Source of the DNA: Zobellella maritima
GTDB taxonomy: Bacteria > Pseudomonadota > Gammaproteobacteria > Enterobacterales > Aeromonadaceae
Assembly: GCF_003075035.1 (NCBI RefSeq)
Contig: NZ_QCZE01000003.1
Coordinates: 124,001-188,000, forward strand
Direction: 5' to 3'
DNA length: 64,000 nucleotides
The first letter of the stretch is position 1. Every line of letters begins with the position of its first letter. The notes under the pieces were generated by a model. The model was not told the DNA's origin. It worked only from the letters and a program-made list of their open reading frames with translations, and ran no database searches. The position numbers and the translations under genes were made by a program. Below, piece after piece: positions 56,717 to 64,000 of the stretch.

Positions 56717-57028
56717 ATATGAGTCCCAATACGCGTCGCCGGCTCTCACCAGGTTAACGTCTTCGCAGCCACCTGCGGCTGCTCCCCCCTTGACGCGGAC
56801 ATCGATGTTCACCCCCCAGAGTTCGGTGCCAATCTTGTCCCCAACCCTCAACGGCAACAAGACAGACAAAAGCCTTTCATTCAAACAGTTAGATTGTGAA
56901 AGTGTGGGAATAAACAGCCTAATCCTTCGCCTGCCACCCCCAAAATGCCCGCCAATACAGCCCTTGCCCCACCGGTTTTGCCAATTATGAAAAGCAAGAT
57001 GAAATATGCAAGAGTCACCAAATACCTG
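56717..57028. other. Intergenic region upstream of the cold-shock gene
   Basis: About 310 bases with no convincing gene. A minus-strand open frame (56585-56884) overlaps the end of the exported protein gene and has no ribosome site or family resemblance. The remainder is unremarkable. Confidence 0.4.
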
Positions 57029-57057
57029 TTGACCACCGGGGGATAAGGGGGTAGAGT
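57029..57057 (+). promoter_or_regulatory. Promoter of the cold-shock gene
   Basis: TTGACC (57029-57034) and TAGAGT (57052-57057) with 17-base spacing, starting transcription near 57064 and leaving a 5' leader of about 130 bases, the length seen in cold-induced csp genes. Confidence 0.65.
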
Positions 57058-57063
57058 GACTTC

Positions 57064-57195
57064 AGCTTGAAGAATACGGCTATATTTATGTTTTTGCTTA
57101 CGAAGTTCTAGTGGTACCTCGTCCTGTATTTCATAAGTTAAACCGGTATTTTTCTCAGCTAGTTATTTATGTAAGTTTGTTTACAGGATTTAGGT
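57064..57195 (+). promoter_or_regulatory. Long 5' untranslated leader of the cold-shock gene
   Basis: An AT-rich leader of about 132 bases ending in ACAGGATTTAGGT before the ATG. CspA-type leaders act as RNA thermosensors; the length and position fit, but no specific cold-box was identified. Confidence 0.5.
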
Positions 57196-57405
57196 ATGTC
57201 TAATATCGTTAAAGGTAAAGTTAAGTTCTTCAATGAATCCAAAGGCTTCGGTTTCATCGAGCAAGAACAAGGTCCTGACGTGTTTGTACACTTCAGCGCC
57301 ATCCAGTCTCAGGGTTTCAAAACTCTGGCTGAAGGCCAAGCAGTACAGTTCACTGTAGCTCAAGGCCAGAAAGGTCCTCAAGCAGAGAACGTAGTTCCTC
57401 TGTAA
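57196..57405 (+). CDS. Cold-shock protein, CspA family
   Basis: A 69-residue single-stranded nucleic-acid-binding OB-fold protein acting as an RNA chaperone. RNP1 KGFGFIE (residues 16-22) and RNP2 VFVHFSAI (about 30-37) are complete. Codon use is biased and AT-richer than neighbours, as usual for highly expressed csp genes. It has its own promoter, long leader and terminator. Which E. coli paralogue (A, C, E, G) it equals cannot be decided. Confidence 0.94.
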   Translation: MSNIVKGKVKFFNESKGFGFIEQEQGPDVFVHFSAIQSQGFKTLAEGQAVQFTVAQGQKGPQAENVVPL

Positions 57406-57426
57406 GACCTTTACAGCAGAATTCCT

Positions 57427-57455
57427 AAGCCGTGCCCCCGGGCGCGGCTTTTTTG
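57427..57455 (+). terminator. Terminator of the cold-shock gene
   Basis: GCCGTGCCC-CC-GGGCGCGGC with one mismatch, followed by TTTTTTG. Confidence 0.85.
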
Positions 57456-57508
57456 TTTTGGCATTTTTTATCTGTATCTCCACCCTGAACGCAAAAAGGT
57501 CAGACTCC

Positions 57509-58705
57509 ATGACAAAAGCACCGGTGACAAGTTTGGTATTGCTGTTATTGCCACTGATCCTGTTTGGCCCCATGGGGATTGATATCTATTTGCCGGCCAT
57601 GCCGCAAATGGCCAAGTCACTGAGCGCCAGTGCCGCCGATATTCAGCTCAGCCTGTCTATTTTTATGCTTGCCGTTGGCCTGGGACAATTGCTGTTCGGG
57701 CCGCTGGTTGACGGCTGGGGTCGTCGCCCCGTCGCCCTGTGCGCCGTTTGTCTGTTCCTGATCGGCTCCATACTTGCCTCTTTTGCCACCCAGTTGTCCC
57801 TGCTGCTGTTTGCCCGCATGGTCCAGGGTCTCGGCGCCTGCGGCACCTCTGTGGTGGCTTTTGCCGTGGTGCGTGACCGGCTCAACACCACTGACAGCGC
57901 CCGCGCCTACTCCTATCTGAATGGCGCCCTCTGCGTGGCGCCGGCCCTGGCACCGGTACTGGGGGCCTGGCTGAGTATCAACCTCGGCTGGCAGGCCAAT
58001 TTTATGTTTCTGGCCCTGTTTGCCGGTTGTGCCCTGATGCTGGTCGCCTTCCGCCTACAGGAAACACGCCCCGCCAGTCCCCGTCGCCAGCCCCTGTTGT
58101 CTATCAAGGGCTATCTGTCCGTATGGCATCACAGGGCTTTCCGGGTTTATATGCTGACCTGCATCGCCGCCATGGGAGCCATCCTCACCTATGTGACCTT
58201 CGCCCCCTTGATCCTGATGGAACACCTGGGATTGAATGAAACCCAATTTGCCCTGGTGTTCGGCGCCAATGCGCTGATAATCATGGCCTCCAGCTTCTCG
58301 GCCCCTCACCTGGTTAAGCGCCTGGGACGGCACCGCGTGGTAGAGATTGGCAGCTTGGCACTCCTGGCCGGTGGCGCTGCAATGCTGATCTGGATGGGAG
58401 TGGCGCCCGGTCTGTGGGCCTTTATGATACCGGTCGGCCTGTGTTCGGTCGGTTTCTCCCTGATCCTCGGTTCTGCCGCCGCCTCGGCCATGGCCCCCTT
58501 TGGAGACAGGGCCGGTCGCGCCGCCGCCCTGCTGGGCTGCCTACAGATGACCGGTGCCGCCGCCATTTCCTACACCGCCATCCGGTTGCCCTTCGGCCCC
58601 GGCGAAGCTTGCGCCCTCACTATCCTGCTGCTGGCTTTGGTGGCCTTGCTGGCATTGAGCCGCCTGCCCCGGGAACACCGGCTGTTGGCCGACAGCGACG
58701 CTTAG
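57509..58705 (+). CDS. Bcr/CflA family drug-resistance MFS transporter (1)
   Basis: A 398-residue inner-membrane exporter of the DHA1 major facilitator group with about twelve helices. MGIDIYLPAMPQMA (about 17-30) and the motif A form GPLVDGWGRRPV (about 66-77) are typical of Bcr/CflA. Start at 57509 excludes an upstream extension without a ribosome site. Its TAG stop (58703-58705) lies in the left inverted repeat of a small element. It converges on a second Bcr/CflA gene; the two share the fold but are clearly different sequences. Confidence 0.88.
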   Translation: MTKAPVTSLVLLLLPLILFGPMGIDIYLPAMPQMAKSLSASAADIQLSLSIFMLAVGLGQLLFGPLVDGWGRRPVALCAVCLFLIGSILASFATQLSLLLFARMVQGLGACGTSVVAFAVVRDRLNTTDSARAYSYLNGALCVAPALAPVLGAWLSINLGWQANFMFLALFAGCALMLVAFRLQETRPASPRRQPLLSIKGYLSVWHHRAFRVYMLTCIAAMGAILTYVTFAPLILMEHLGLNETQFALVFGANALIIMASSFSAPHLVKRLGRHRVVEIGSLALLAGGAAMLIWMGVAPGLWAFMIPVGLCSVGFSLILGSAAASAMAPFGDRAGRAAALLGCLQMTGAAAISYTAIRLPFGPGEACALTILLLALVALLALSRLPREHRLLADSDA

Positions 58706-58963
58706 GGTGTGTTCCGTTGCTGCGCATAAATGACGCTGAGGCTGTGCCGCTTCGTGGCAAGACGCGCACCACGCAGTTTGGTGGGCCCAAATCAGTGGTA
58801 AGCAACGCCGCAGCACAGCCTCAGCCCTTCGGGTCATGGCCCAACAGGGCACGCTCTGCGTTAGCAGCCGCACCCATAGGCCCACTATGCGTTGCGCCTG
58901 CTGCCTTGATCGTGCCCTGTTGGGGCGGCGACGACATCATGAGCAATATCGGAACACACCCTA
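58703..58963. mobile_element. TA-flanked miniature inverted-repeat element between two efflux genes
   Basis: The ends TAGGGTGTGTTCCG (58703-58716) and CGGAACACACCCTA (58950-58963) are perfect inverted copies; TA lies at each outer edge, as for elements that duplicate a TA target. Inside are two large stems: CTGAGGCTGTG with CACAGCCTCAG, and CCCAACAGGGCACG with CGTGCCCTGTTGGG. No reading frame fits. The stop codons of both flanking genes fall within the two ends, one in each. Confidence 0.7.
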
Positions 58964-60139
58964 GAGGGTGTCCCGGCCGACCGCGACCCGGGACAGCAGC
59001 TTCAGCCCCAGCGCACCCAGCATAATACACAACCCCAGACTAAAGGCGGTGTGTACCCCGCCAAACACCAGTCCTGCCGATATCAGGCTGGCAAACAGCA
59101 TCTGCAGGGCACCGGACAGGGCGGCAGCGGCCCCCGCCAGCTCACGGTAAGGCTCCAGCAGGCGGCTCATGGCATTGGGGAAGGCCATACCGTTGCCCAG
59201 CGCCTGAATAAAGATACCGGCGATCATCCAGTGAGGCGCCAGGGGCATCAAGAGCACCCATAATCCGGCGCTCATCTGGATAAAGGGGCTGAAACGCAGT
59301 ATATCGACCGCATCCACCCTATGCTGGATCCGGTTGTTGATCAGCCCTCCCAACAATAGCCCCGAAGCAGGCAACAGGGCCCAGCTGCCATATTCAGCGG
59401 CGGTCATGCCTATCTGGGTCTGCATCACATAAGGCAGCACAGAGATTGACAACATCATCAGCGAGAACTGTCCCCACAACATGCCCCCATGGCCGATAAA
59501 ATGCCGGTCTCCCAGCAGACGCCGATAGTTGGCGAGGATATGGCGTACCCGGAGCGACTGGCCATCGCCCCGACGGGTTTCTCTGAAGCCTCTCAGCAAC
59601 AGTAGCCAGGTCAACAGCAGGTACAACATCATGGCCATGAAGACACTGTGCCATCCCAAATGGTGCCCTATCACCCCGCCCACGGCCGGGGCAATAATGG
59701 GGGTAAAAGCCGCGGCCATGGCGATAAAAGACAATGCATTACGCAGCCCGGCCCCCTCAAACCTGTCCCTCAGCATGGCTCGCGACACCACGGCGCCACA
59801 GCCCGCTCCGAGCCCCTGCAGAAAGCGCCCCAAAAGCAACCATCCGAAAGAAACGCCAGGGATCAGGCACAATCCGACCCCCAGCAGGGCAATCGCCAGA
59901 CCGGCCAGCAGCACCGGTCGTCGTCCCCGGGCATCGCTGAGGGGACCATAGAGCAACTGTACCGGACCAAAGGCAAACAAATAGAGGGAAATCAACCACT
60001 GTACCCGCTCCGGCTGCTCATTCAGCGCCGCGCTGATGGCAGGCAATACCGGAAACAGCAGGCCAACGCTGAGCTGTCCTATACTGACTATTAAACAGGC
60101 CAGGACAATAGTGCCGGTCTGCTGCTCGGATGTCGTCAC
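58961..60139 (-). CDS. Bcr/CflA family drug-resistance MFS transporter (2)
   Basis: A 392-residue inner-membrane exporter with about twelve helices and motif A form GPLSDARGRRPVL (about 62-74). GTG start at 60139 behind AAGGAGA. Its stop TAG (58963-58961) is formed in the right inverted repeat of the adjacent element, so the last residues (RDTL) may have been set by that insertion. Substrate unknown. The divergent neighbour is the Hfq-like gene. Confidence 0.88.
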   Translation of the reverse strand: MTTSEQQTGTIVLACLIVSIGQLSVGLLFPVLPAISAALNEQPERVQWLISLYLFAFGPVQLLYGPLSDARGRRPVLLAGLAIALLGVGLCLIPGVSFGWLLLGRFLQGLGAGCGAVVSRAMLRDRFEGAGLRNALSFIAMAAAFTPIIAPAVGGVIGHHLGWHSVFMAMMLYLLLTWLLLLRGFRETRRGDGQSLRVRHILANYRRLLGDRHFIGHGGMLWGQFSLMMLSISVLPYVMQTQIGMTAAEYGSWALLPASGLLLGGLINNRIQHRVDAVDILRFSPFIQMSAGLWVLLMPLAPHWMIAGIFIQALGNGMAFPNAMSRLLEPYRELAGAAAALSGALQMLFASLISAGLVFGGVHTAFSLGLCIMLGALGLKLLSRVAVGRDTL

Positions 60140-60250
60140 GCCGTCTCCTTAAAGGCTCAGGGGTTGCCGGATTTATTTGAGCTTTACTTTGACAAGCTGG
60201 GCATTCATTAAGCACAATCAAGGTTGAAAAATAACAACAGGACTGCCTAC

Positions 60251-60622
60251 ATGACTGCCCAATCTTCAAATCCCCAATCGCTGCAACAAGCCTTTTCTTT
60301 GGGTAATGGACAGGACGCGGCACTGAATTGGTTGCGCAAGAATCAGACTCATTGCGCCATATTCCTGACAAATGGCATCAAGCTGGAAGGGATGATCAGT
60401 GCCTTTGACCAATATAGTATCTTACTGTCGGACCCCAGAGGTCAGCAGCAGTTAATCTACAAGGCCAAGATATCAACCATATCTCCGGCCACCCGCCGCC
60501 CCCCCCGCACCGGTGTGATCATCAACAAACCGAGGCGTCCGCGCTACGAAAACCACCATGATCACTCCAATCACCATGGGCACTCCGGAAATTCGGATGG
60601 CGACCAGGATGATCAGGGCTAG
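60251..60622 (+). CDS. Divergent Hfq-like Sm-fold RNA-binding protein
   Basis: A 123-residue protein with an Hfq-type Sm core (about residues 18-78). Matching Hfq: the GQDAALNWLRKN helix (equivalent to LQDPFLNALRRE), Sm1 with FLTNGIKLEG and FDQY (Hfq FDQF), and Sm2 IYKAKIST where Hfq has VYKHAIST. So the equivalents of Gln8, Gln41 and Lys56 are kept while the conserved His57 is Ala. There is an N-terminal extension of about 13 residues and a long tail first basic (RRPPR, KPRRPR) then rich in His, Asp and Gly. ATG 60251 follows AGGA; a TTG at 60224 is less likely. Confidence 0.8.
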   Translation: MTAQSSNPQSLQQAFSLGNGQDAALNWLRKNQTHCAIFLTNGIKLEGMISAFDQYSILLSDPRGQQQLIYKAKISTISPATRRPPRTGVIINKPRRPRYENHHDHSNHHGHSGNSDGDQDDQG

Positions 60623-60657
60623 CGCAGGCTCGTCCGGAAGAGGGCACCTGGGTGCCC

Positions 60658-61260
60658 TCACTCCACATCAAACCTGGGCTCACCGTCCACCACCATCACA
60701 CATGCCATACCTGCGGCCCGGGCCGCCTGCCGACCGATAGGCGTATCTTCAAACACCAGACAGCGTTCCGGCGCTACGCCCAGCAACTCGGCCGCCAGCA
60801 AGTAGGTATCGGGATTGGGCTTGTGCAAGCTCACCTCATCGGCGCTCACCACCACTGGAAAATACCGGCTCAGGCCGGTATTTTCCAGCACCCGCTCCGC
60901 ATTGACCCGGGCAGAACCGGTGCCGATGGCCATCGGCAGTGTCCCCACCCATTGCCGCAGCAAAGCGAGCATGGCGGGAAATGCCCTGGCACTGAGCAAC
61001 TGATTCTGATAGTAGCCATTCTTGACCCGGGCAACCAGGTCACCATCCAGGCTGATATTCTGCTGCTCGGCGATCAAGCGGGCTATCTTGCGGCTGGGTA
61101 CACCACCCAGTGCGTAGATCCAGTCCGCATCATAGTGAAAGCCAAATTCCCCGGCGGCCCGCTCCCAGGCCGACAGGTGCAAGGGCATGGTATCGACCAG
61201 GGTGCCATCCAGGTCAAAAATCAGGCCATCAAACTGCGCTAGATTCATTGCTTTTACCAT
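60658..61260 (-). CDS. HAD family phosphatase, YqaB-like
   Basis: A 200-residue cytosolic hydrolase of the HAD superfamily (beta-phosphoglucomutase-like subfamily). Motif I IFDLDGTLVDTMPLH (about 14-28), motif II GTGSARV, and motif III/IV KPNPDTYL plus CLVFEDTPIG are complete. It most resembles E. coli YqaB, a fructose-1-phosphatase, but substrate is uncertain. It lies 29 bases after dapA on the same strand. A start at ATG 61248 is as good as 61260. Confidence 0.85.
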   Translation of the reverse strand: MVKAMNLAQFDGLIFDLDGTLVDTMPLHLSAWERAAGEFGFHYDADWIYALGGVPSRKIARLIAEQQNISLDGDLVARVKNGYYQNQLLSARAFPAMLALLRQWVGTLPMAIGTGSARVNAERVLENTGLSRYFPVVVSADEVSLHKPNPDTYLLAAELLGVAPERCLVFEDTPIGRQAARAAGMACVMVVDGEPRFDVE

Positions 61261-61289
61261 TTGTCATGGCCGCAGGTGCGGCCATGGGC

Positions 61290-62162
61290 TTAAATCAGAT
61301 CGAGCTGTTCCATCACCTGGCGAATACGGGCCTTGGTGCTGTCTTGTAACTCAAGGATAGGTACACGGCAGGCGTCGCTGGCCAGACCCAGCAAGGACAA
61401 GCCATATTTGGCACCGGCCGGGTTCGGCTCGGCAAACATTGCCTGATGCAGGGGCAGCAACCTGTCCTGCAGCTCGCGAGCCTGCTCCCACTTGCCGGCC
61501 AGCGTCAGCTCCTGCAGCTGGGCGCACAGCTTGGGTGCCACATTGGCGGTTACCGAAATACAGCCCACCCCACCGGCCACATTGTAGGACACGGCGGTAC
61601 CGTCTTCACCGGACAGCCAGGAGAAGGACTTGCCAATCAATTGCCGTTCGGCCCAGGGACGAGCCAGATCACCGGTGGCATCCTTGACACCGGCAATGCG
61701 CGGCAGCTCAGCAATACGCGCCATGGTTGCCGGACTGATATCGACAACCGCACGGGGCGGGATATTATAGACGATGATCGGCAGTTCGGTGGCGTCGTGC
61801 AGCATCTTGAAGTGGGCATACAGGCCTTCCTGGCTGGGCTTGTTGTAATAACCGGCCACATGCAGGGTCGCATCGGCGCCCACCTGCTGAGCATAACGGC
61901 TGTACTCGATGGCCTCGACCGGGTTGTTCGAACCGGCGCCGGCAATCACCGGCACCCGTCCTGCGGTTTGCTCGGCCACGACTTCGATCACCCGGCAATG
62001 CTCATCATGGCTCAGGGTAGGGCTCTCTCCCGTGGTCCCCACCGGCACTATGCCGTGGGTACCTTGCTCGATATGCCAGTCAACCAGGCGGCGCAGCGCC
62101 GCCTCATCCACCCGGGCACCGTCAAATGGGGTGACTAGGGCAACTATAGAACCGCGAAACAT
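61290..62162 (-). CDS. dapA: 4-hydroxy-tetrahydrodipicolinate synthase
   Basis: A 290-residue cytosolic enzyme condensing pyruvate with aspartate semialdehyde, the committed step to lysine and diaminopimelate. The Schiff-base lysine is in GVKDATGDL (about residues 159-167) and the catalytic Tyr in IIVYNIPPRAV (about 129-139); GTTGESPTL near residue 43 is conserved. The start is preceded by AAGGAG. A strong terminator and a lysine-codon-rich leader frame lie directly upstream, so expression is probably attenuated by lysine supply. Confidence 0.95.
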   Translation of the reverse strand: MFRGSIVALVTPFDGARVDEAALRRLVDWHIEQGTHGIVPVGTTGESPTLSHDEHCRVIEVVAEQTAGRVPVIAGAGSNNPVEAIEYSRYAQQVGADATLHVAGYYNKPSQEGLYAHFKMLHDATELPIIVYNIPPRAVVDISPATMARIAELPRIAGVKDATGDLARPWAERQLIGKSFSWLSGEDGTAVSYNVAGGVGCISVTANVAPKLCAQLQELTLAGKWEQARELQDRLLPLHQAMFAEPNPAGAKYGLSLLGLASDACRVPILELQDSTKARIRQVMEQLDLI

Positions 62163-62202
62163 GGAAACTCCTTCTCCTGGCTAGAGGATGAAAAAATGGC
62201 GA

Positions 62203-62238
62203 TTAAAAAACCCCGGTCGCTGCTGCGTAACCGGGGTT
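62203..62238 (-). terminator. dapA: Intrinsic terminator in the dapA leader
   Basis: On the minus strand AACCCCGGT, a 12-base loop, ACCGGGGTT, then TTTT: a 9-bp stem with U-tract located 41 bases before the dapA ATG. No gene upstream on that strand needs it, because rsmC is divergent, so it must act on the dapA leader itself or on a very short transcript. Confidence 0.85.
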
Positions 62239-62273
62239 CGAGAATATCTCGTGTCAACTAGAGCGGGGGCCGG

Positions 62274-62342
62274 TCACGCAATACAGAATACCGCTTTTCG
62301 TTTAAGCGGTTTCACCGGTTTGCGTTTGGCGATAAAAATCAT
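62274..62342 (-). CDS. Putative lysine-rich leader peptide of dapA
   Basis: A 22-codon frame starting at ATG 62342, with GGGG 6 bases upstream. Its centre AKRKPVKPLKRK holds five lysine codons, all AAA, among eleven codons. It ends 36 bases before the terminator stem. A hairpin (ACCGCTT/AAGCGGT, 62290-62310) covers several of these codons. A possible promoter (TTGACA at 62399-62394, weak -10 AAAGAT at 62376-62371) would start just upstream. The layout is that of a ribosome-stalling attenuator. A longer frame from ATG 62372 exists but would begin at or before the predicted start. Confidence 0.5.
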   Translation of the reverse strand: MIFIAKRKPVKPLKRKAVFCIA

Positions 62343-62415
62343 GACTTGCCCCAGAAAGATCTTGAAGTGCATCTTTTGCTAATGACTGGCAAATGTCAAG
62401 GACTGCAACAGCATG

Positions 62416-62421
62416 TATAAT
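62416..62421 (+). promoter_or_regulatory. -10 element of the rsmC promoter
   Basis: A consensus TATAAT, preceded directly by TG, 32 bases before the rsmC ATG. No clear -35 is seen. The dapA promoter would lie on the opposite strand just beside it. Confidence 0.55.
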
Positions 62422-62452
62422 GGCCAATTGCTTTTTGACTCCGGAGCCCGAC

Positions 62453-63475
62453 ATGTTTCAGGCCTTGACCTCGGTCGGCGAAATGCTGACCCGCAACTTT
62501 GACACCCTGTGCCGGCCCGGCCTGCTGATCTGCGGGCAACTGGAAGACAGCCTGCCGCTGGCCATGGCCGATGCAGGGCCGACGCCACGGGTGTTCAGCA
62601 CCGATTACCGCTATGCGCAGTGGCTCCAAAGCCAGAACTATCAACCACTTGAATTTGGTTCTACCCCCACGGGCGGAACCTTTGACGCCATCCTGCTGTT
62701 GATGCCCAAGGCCAAGGCCGAAGCAGAATATCTGCTGGCTGCCTGCCTTCCCCTGCTCGCCGAAGGCGGCCATATCTATATCGCCGGCGACAATAAGGGC
62801 GGCGTCAAGTCGGCCCCCAAGCTGCTGGCGCCTTACTGTGACCAGGTAAACAAGCTGGACAGTGCCCGCCGGGCCAGCCTGTATCATGGCATTCTGAACC
62901 ACCCAGTGGCCCCCTTCCTGCAGGCCGACTGGCTGAAAAACTATGATTTCCCACGAGAAAAATTGCAGATTTGTACCCTGCCGGGGGTATTCAGCGCCGA
63001 ACACCTGGATCCGGGCTCCAGCCTGCTGCTGCAAACCCTGGGTCCACTCCGGGGGAGAATTCTCGATTTTGGCTGCGGGGCCGGGGTGATCGGCGCCAGC
63101 CTGCTCAAACGCCAGCCGGAACTCGAGCTGGAGATGATAGATATCAATGCCCTGGCGTTGGAGGCCAGCCGTCTGACCCTGGCGCACAATGGCCTGAATG
63201 CCCGGGTATATGCCTCCAACGGTTTGAACCAGGTGAACGGAAAGTTTGACCAGATCATCACAAACCCTCCCTTCCACGCGGGTTTGAAAACCTTTTACAG
63301 CACCACGGAAGAGCTGCTGCACGGAGCCGTCCATTACCTGAAACCCGGCGGCCGACTCACCCTGGTGGCCAATGCCTTCCTGCCCTACCCCGATCTGATC
63401 CAGGCCAGCTTCGGCAACTGTGAGACGCTGGCGGCCACCGGCAAATTTAAAATCTATCAGGCGACCAAGGGCTAG
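62453..63475 (+). CDS. rsmC: 16S rRNA (guanine-1207 N2)-methyltransferase
   Basis: A 340-residue enzyme with two methyltransferase-fold domains: an N-terminal degenerate half (about 1-160) and a catalytic C-terminal half with SAM-binding ILDFGCGAGVIGASLL (about 203-218) and the NPPF motif (ITNPPFHAG, about 269-277). It methylates G1207 of 16S rRNA in the 30S subunit. ATG 62453 gives the length of E. coli RsmC (343). It stands alone, divergent from dapA. Confidence 0.94.
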   Translation: MFQALTSVGEMLTRNFDTLCRPGLLICGQLEDSLPLAMADAGPTPRVFSTDYRYAQWLQSQNYQPLEFGSTPTGGTFDAILLLMPKAKAEAEYLLAACLPLLAEGGHIYIAGDNKGGVKSAPKLLAPYCDQVNKLDSARRASLYHGILNHPVAPFLQADWLKNYDFPREKLQICTLPGVFSAEHLDPGSSLLLQTLGPLRGRILDFGCGAGVIGASLLKRQPELELEMIDINALALEASRLTLAHNGLNARVYASNGLNQVNGKFDQIITNPPFHAGLKTFYSTTEELLHGAVHYLKPGGRLTLVANAFLPYPDLIQASFGNCETLAATGKFKIYQATKG

Positions 63476-63562
63476 GGTGCGGGCATTTTAACTACTATTG
63501 AGGGTTTCCTGAGCAAACAGCGCAAAATGCCGTTTTTTTTGCTTTTTCTCGGGAGTCCCGTA

Positions 63563-63590
63563 TTGACGACCGAAAAAAATCCTATAGAAT
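63563..63590 (+). promoter_or_regulatory. tRNA-Leu array promoter
   Basis: TTGACG (63563-63568) and TAGAAT (63585-63590) with 16-base spacing, then TCGCAGTCC, upstream of the first tRNA-Leu. An overlapping TATAGA two bases earlier is a less well spaced -10. Confidence 0.7.
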
Positions 63591-63606
63591 TCGCAGTCCT
63601 TGGCAG

Positions 63607-63692
63607 GCGAGGGTGGCGGAATTGGTAGACGCGCTAGCTTCAGGTGTTAGTGTCCTATGGACGTGGGGGTTCAAGTCCCCCCCTTCGCACCA
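63607..63692 (+). tRNA. tRNA-Leu (CAG), copy 1
   Basis: An 86-base class II tRNA with long variable arm. Acceptor GCGAGGG/CCTTCGC, anticodon loop CTTCAGG giving CAG, and encoded CCA. Confidence 0.96.
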
Positions 63693-63763
63693 AATAACCG
63701 GATAACCGGTTGGCCAGGAAAACGATGACGGCCTCATCTTAAACAGCCGGACAATATGAGTAT

Positions 63764-63849
63764 GCGAGGGTGGCGGAATTGGTAGACGCGCTAGCTTCAG
63801 GTGTTAGTGTCCTATGGACGTGGGGGTTCAAGTCCCCCCCTTCGCACCA
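63764..63849 (+). tRNA. tRNA-Leu (CAG), copy 2
   Basis: Identical over 86 bases to copy 1, after a 71-base spacer; CCA encoded. Confidence 0.96.
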
Positions 63850-63921
63850 GACTCCTCGAGTCTGACAGATACTCAAAACCACGATGATGGTCTCATCTAA
63901 AACAGCCGGACAATCAGGTAT

Positions 63922-64000
63922 GCGAGGGTGGCGGAATTGGTAGACGCGCTAGCTTCAGGTGTTAGTGTCCTATGGACGTGGGGGTTCAAGTCCCCCCCTT
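63922..64000 (+). tRNA. tRNA-Leu (CAG), copy 3, cut by window end
   Basis: The first 79 bases are identical to copies 1 and 2; the last 7 bases with CCA fall outside. Further copies may follow. Confidence 0.94.

Noticed and set aside
56585..56884. 99-codon minus-strand frame between the exported protein and csp genes
   Set aside because: It overlaps the end of the plus-strand gene, has no ribosome site and no recognisable domain.
62252..62257. A second TTGACA upstream of dapA as promoter
   Set aside because: No usable -10 lies 16-18 bases downstream; that position falls within the terminator stem.

Overview
The window reads as a chromosomal segment of a gammaproteobacterium. Gene content and order (glnE/hldE/ygiF, ygiM, cca-uppP-folB-plsY, lysS-prfB-recJ-xerD/fldB, pilTU/yggS-proC-yggT-yggU-rdgB-hemW-trmB/mutY-yggX, trmN6/srmB) match the enterobacterial/Aeromonadales core arrangement. 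GC is high. Together with the marine-type transporters this suggests an Aeromonadales member of the Oceanimonas/Oceanisphaera/Zobellella kind; the genus is an inference. No phage, CRISPR array, complete insertion sequence or plasmid module was seen. The accessory interest lies in intergenic elements, leaders and a few odd genes.

Layout. 1-6.6 kb: assimilatory nitrate/nitrite locus (ABC transporter nrtA-nrtB-nrtC, then nirB-nirD), each half preceded by a near-identical -24/-12-type promoter motif. 6.7-18.3 kb: hldE, lpxL, glnE, a three-gene operon with a DUF2170 protein and a PspA-like protein, ygiF, a PhoU-like/Pit phosphate pair, and ygiM. 18.3-31.2 kb: an unrecognised membrane protein, putA (no DNA-binding domain), cca, uppP, folB, plsY, a dicarboxylate symporter, a CaiT-like BCCT transporter and lysS. 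31.4-41.3 kb: prfB with its programmed frameshift, recJ, xerD, fldB, a PAS-GAF-GGDEF protein, brnQ, trmN6 and srmB. 41.4-53.3 kb: yaaA, pilU and pilT, opposite yggS-proC-yggT-yggU-DUF4426-rdgB-hemW, then trmB, a miniature transposable element, a PLP aminotransferase, and mutY-yggX.

53.4-64 kb: a tRNA-Phe/Phe/Thr/Phe cluster, a membrane diguanylate cyclase, an exported beta-rich protein, a cold-shock gene with a long leader, two convergent Bcr/CflA efflux genes whose stop codons both lie in the ends of a small inverted-repeat element, a divergent second Hfq-like protein, a HAD phosphatase and dapA, rsmC, and an array of at least three identical tRNA-Leu(CAG) genes, the last cut by the window end.

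The most interesting observations are: (1) the dapA leader, with a 22-codon reading frame carrying five AAA lysine codons in an 11-codon stretch, followed by a strong intrinsic terminator just before dapA, which looks like a ribosome-mediated lysine attenuator; (2) the divergent Hfq paralogue with an altered Sm2 motif and a His/Asp-rich tail; (3) two non-autonomous inverted-repeat elements, one with Tn5/IS50-like ends and one flanked by TA dinucleotides; (4) the paired promoter motifs of the nitrogen locus; (5) the DUF2170/PspA-like/112-residue protein operon.
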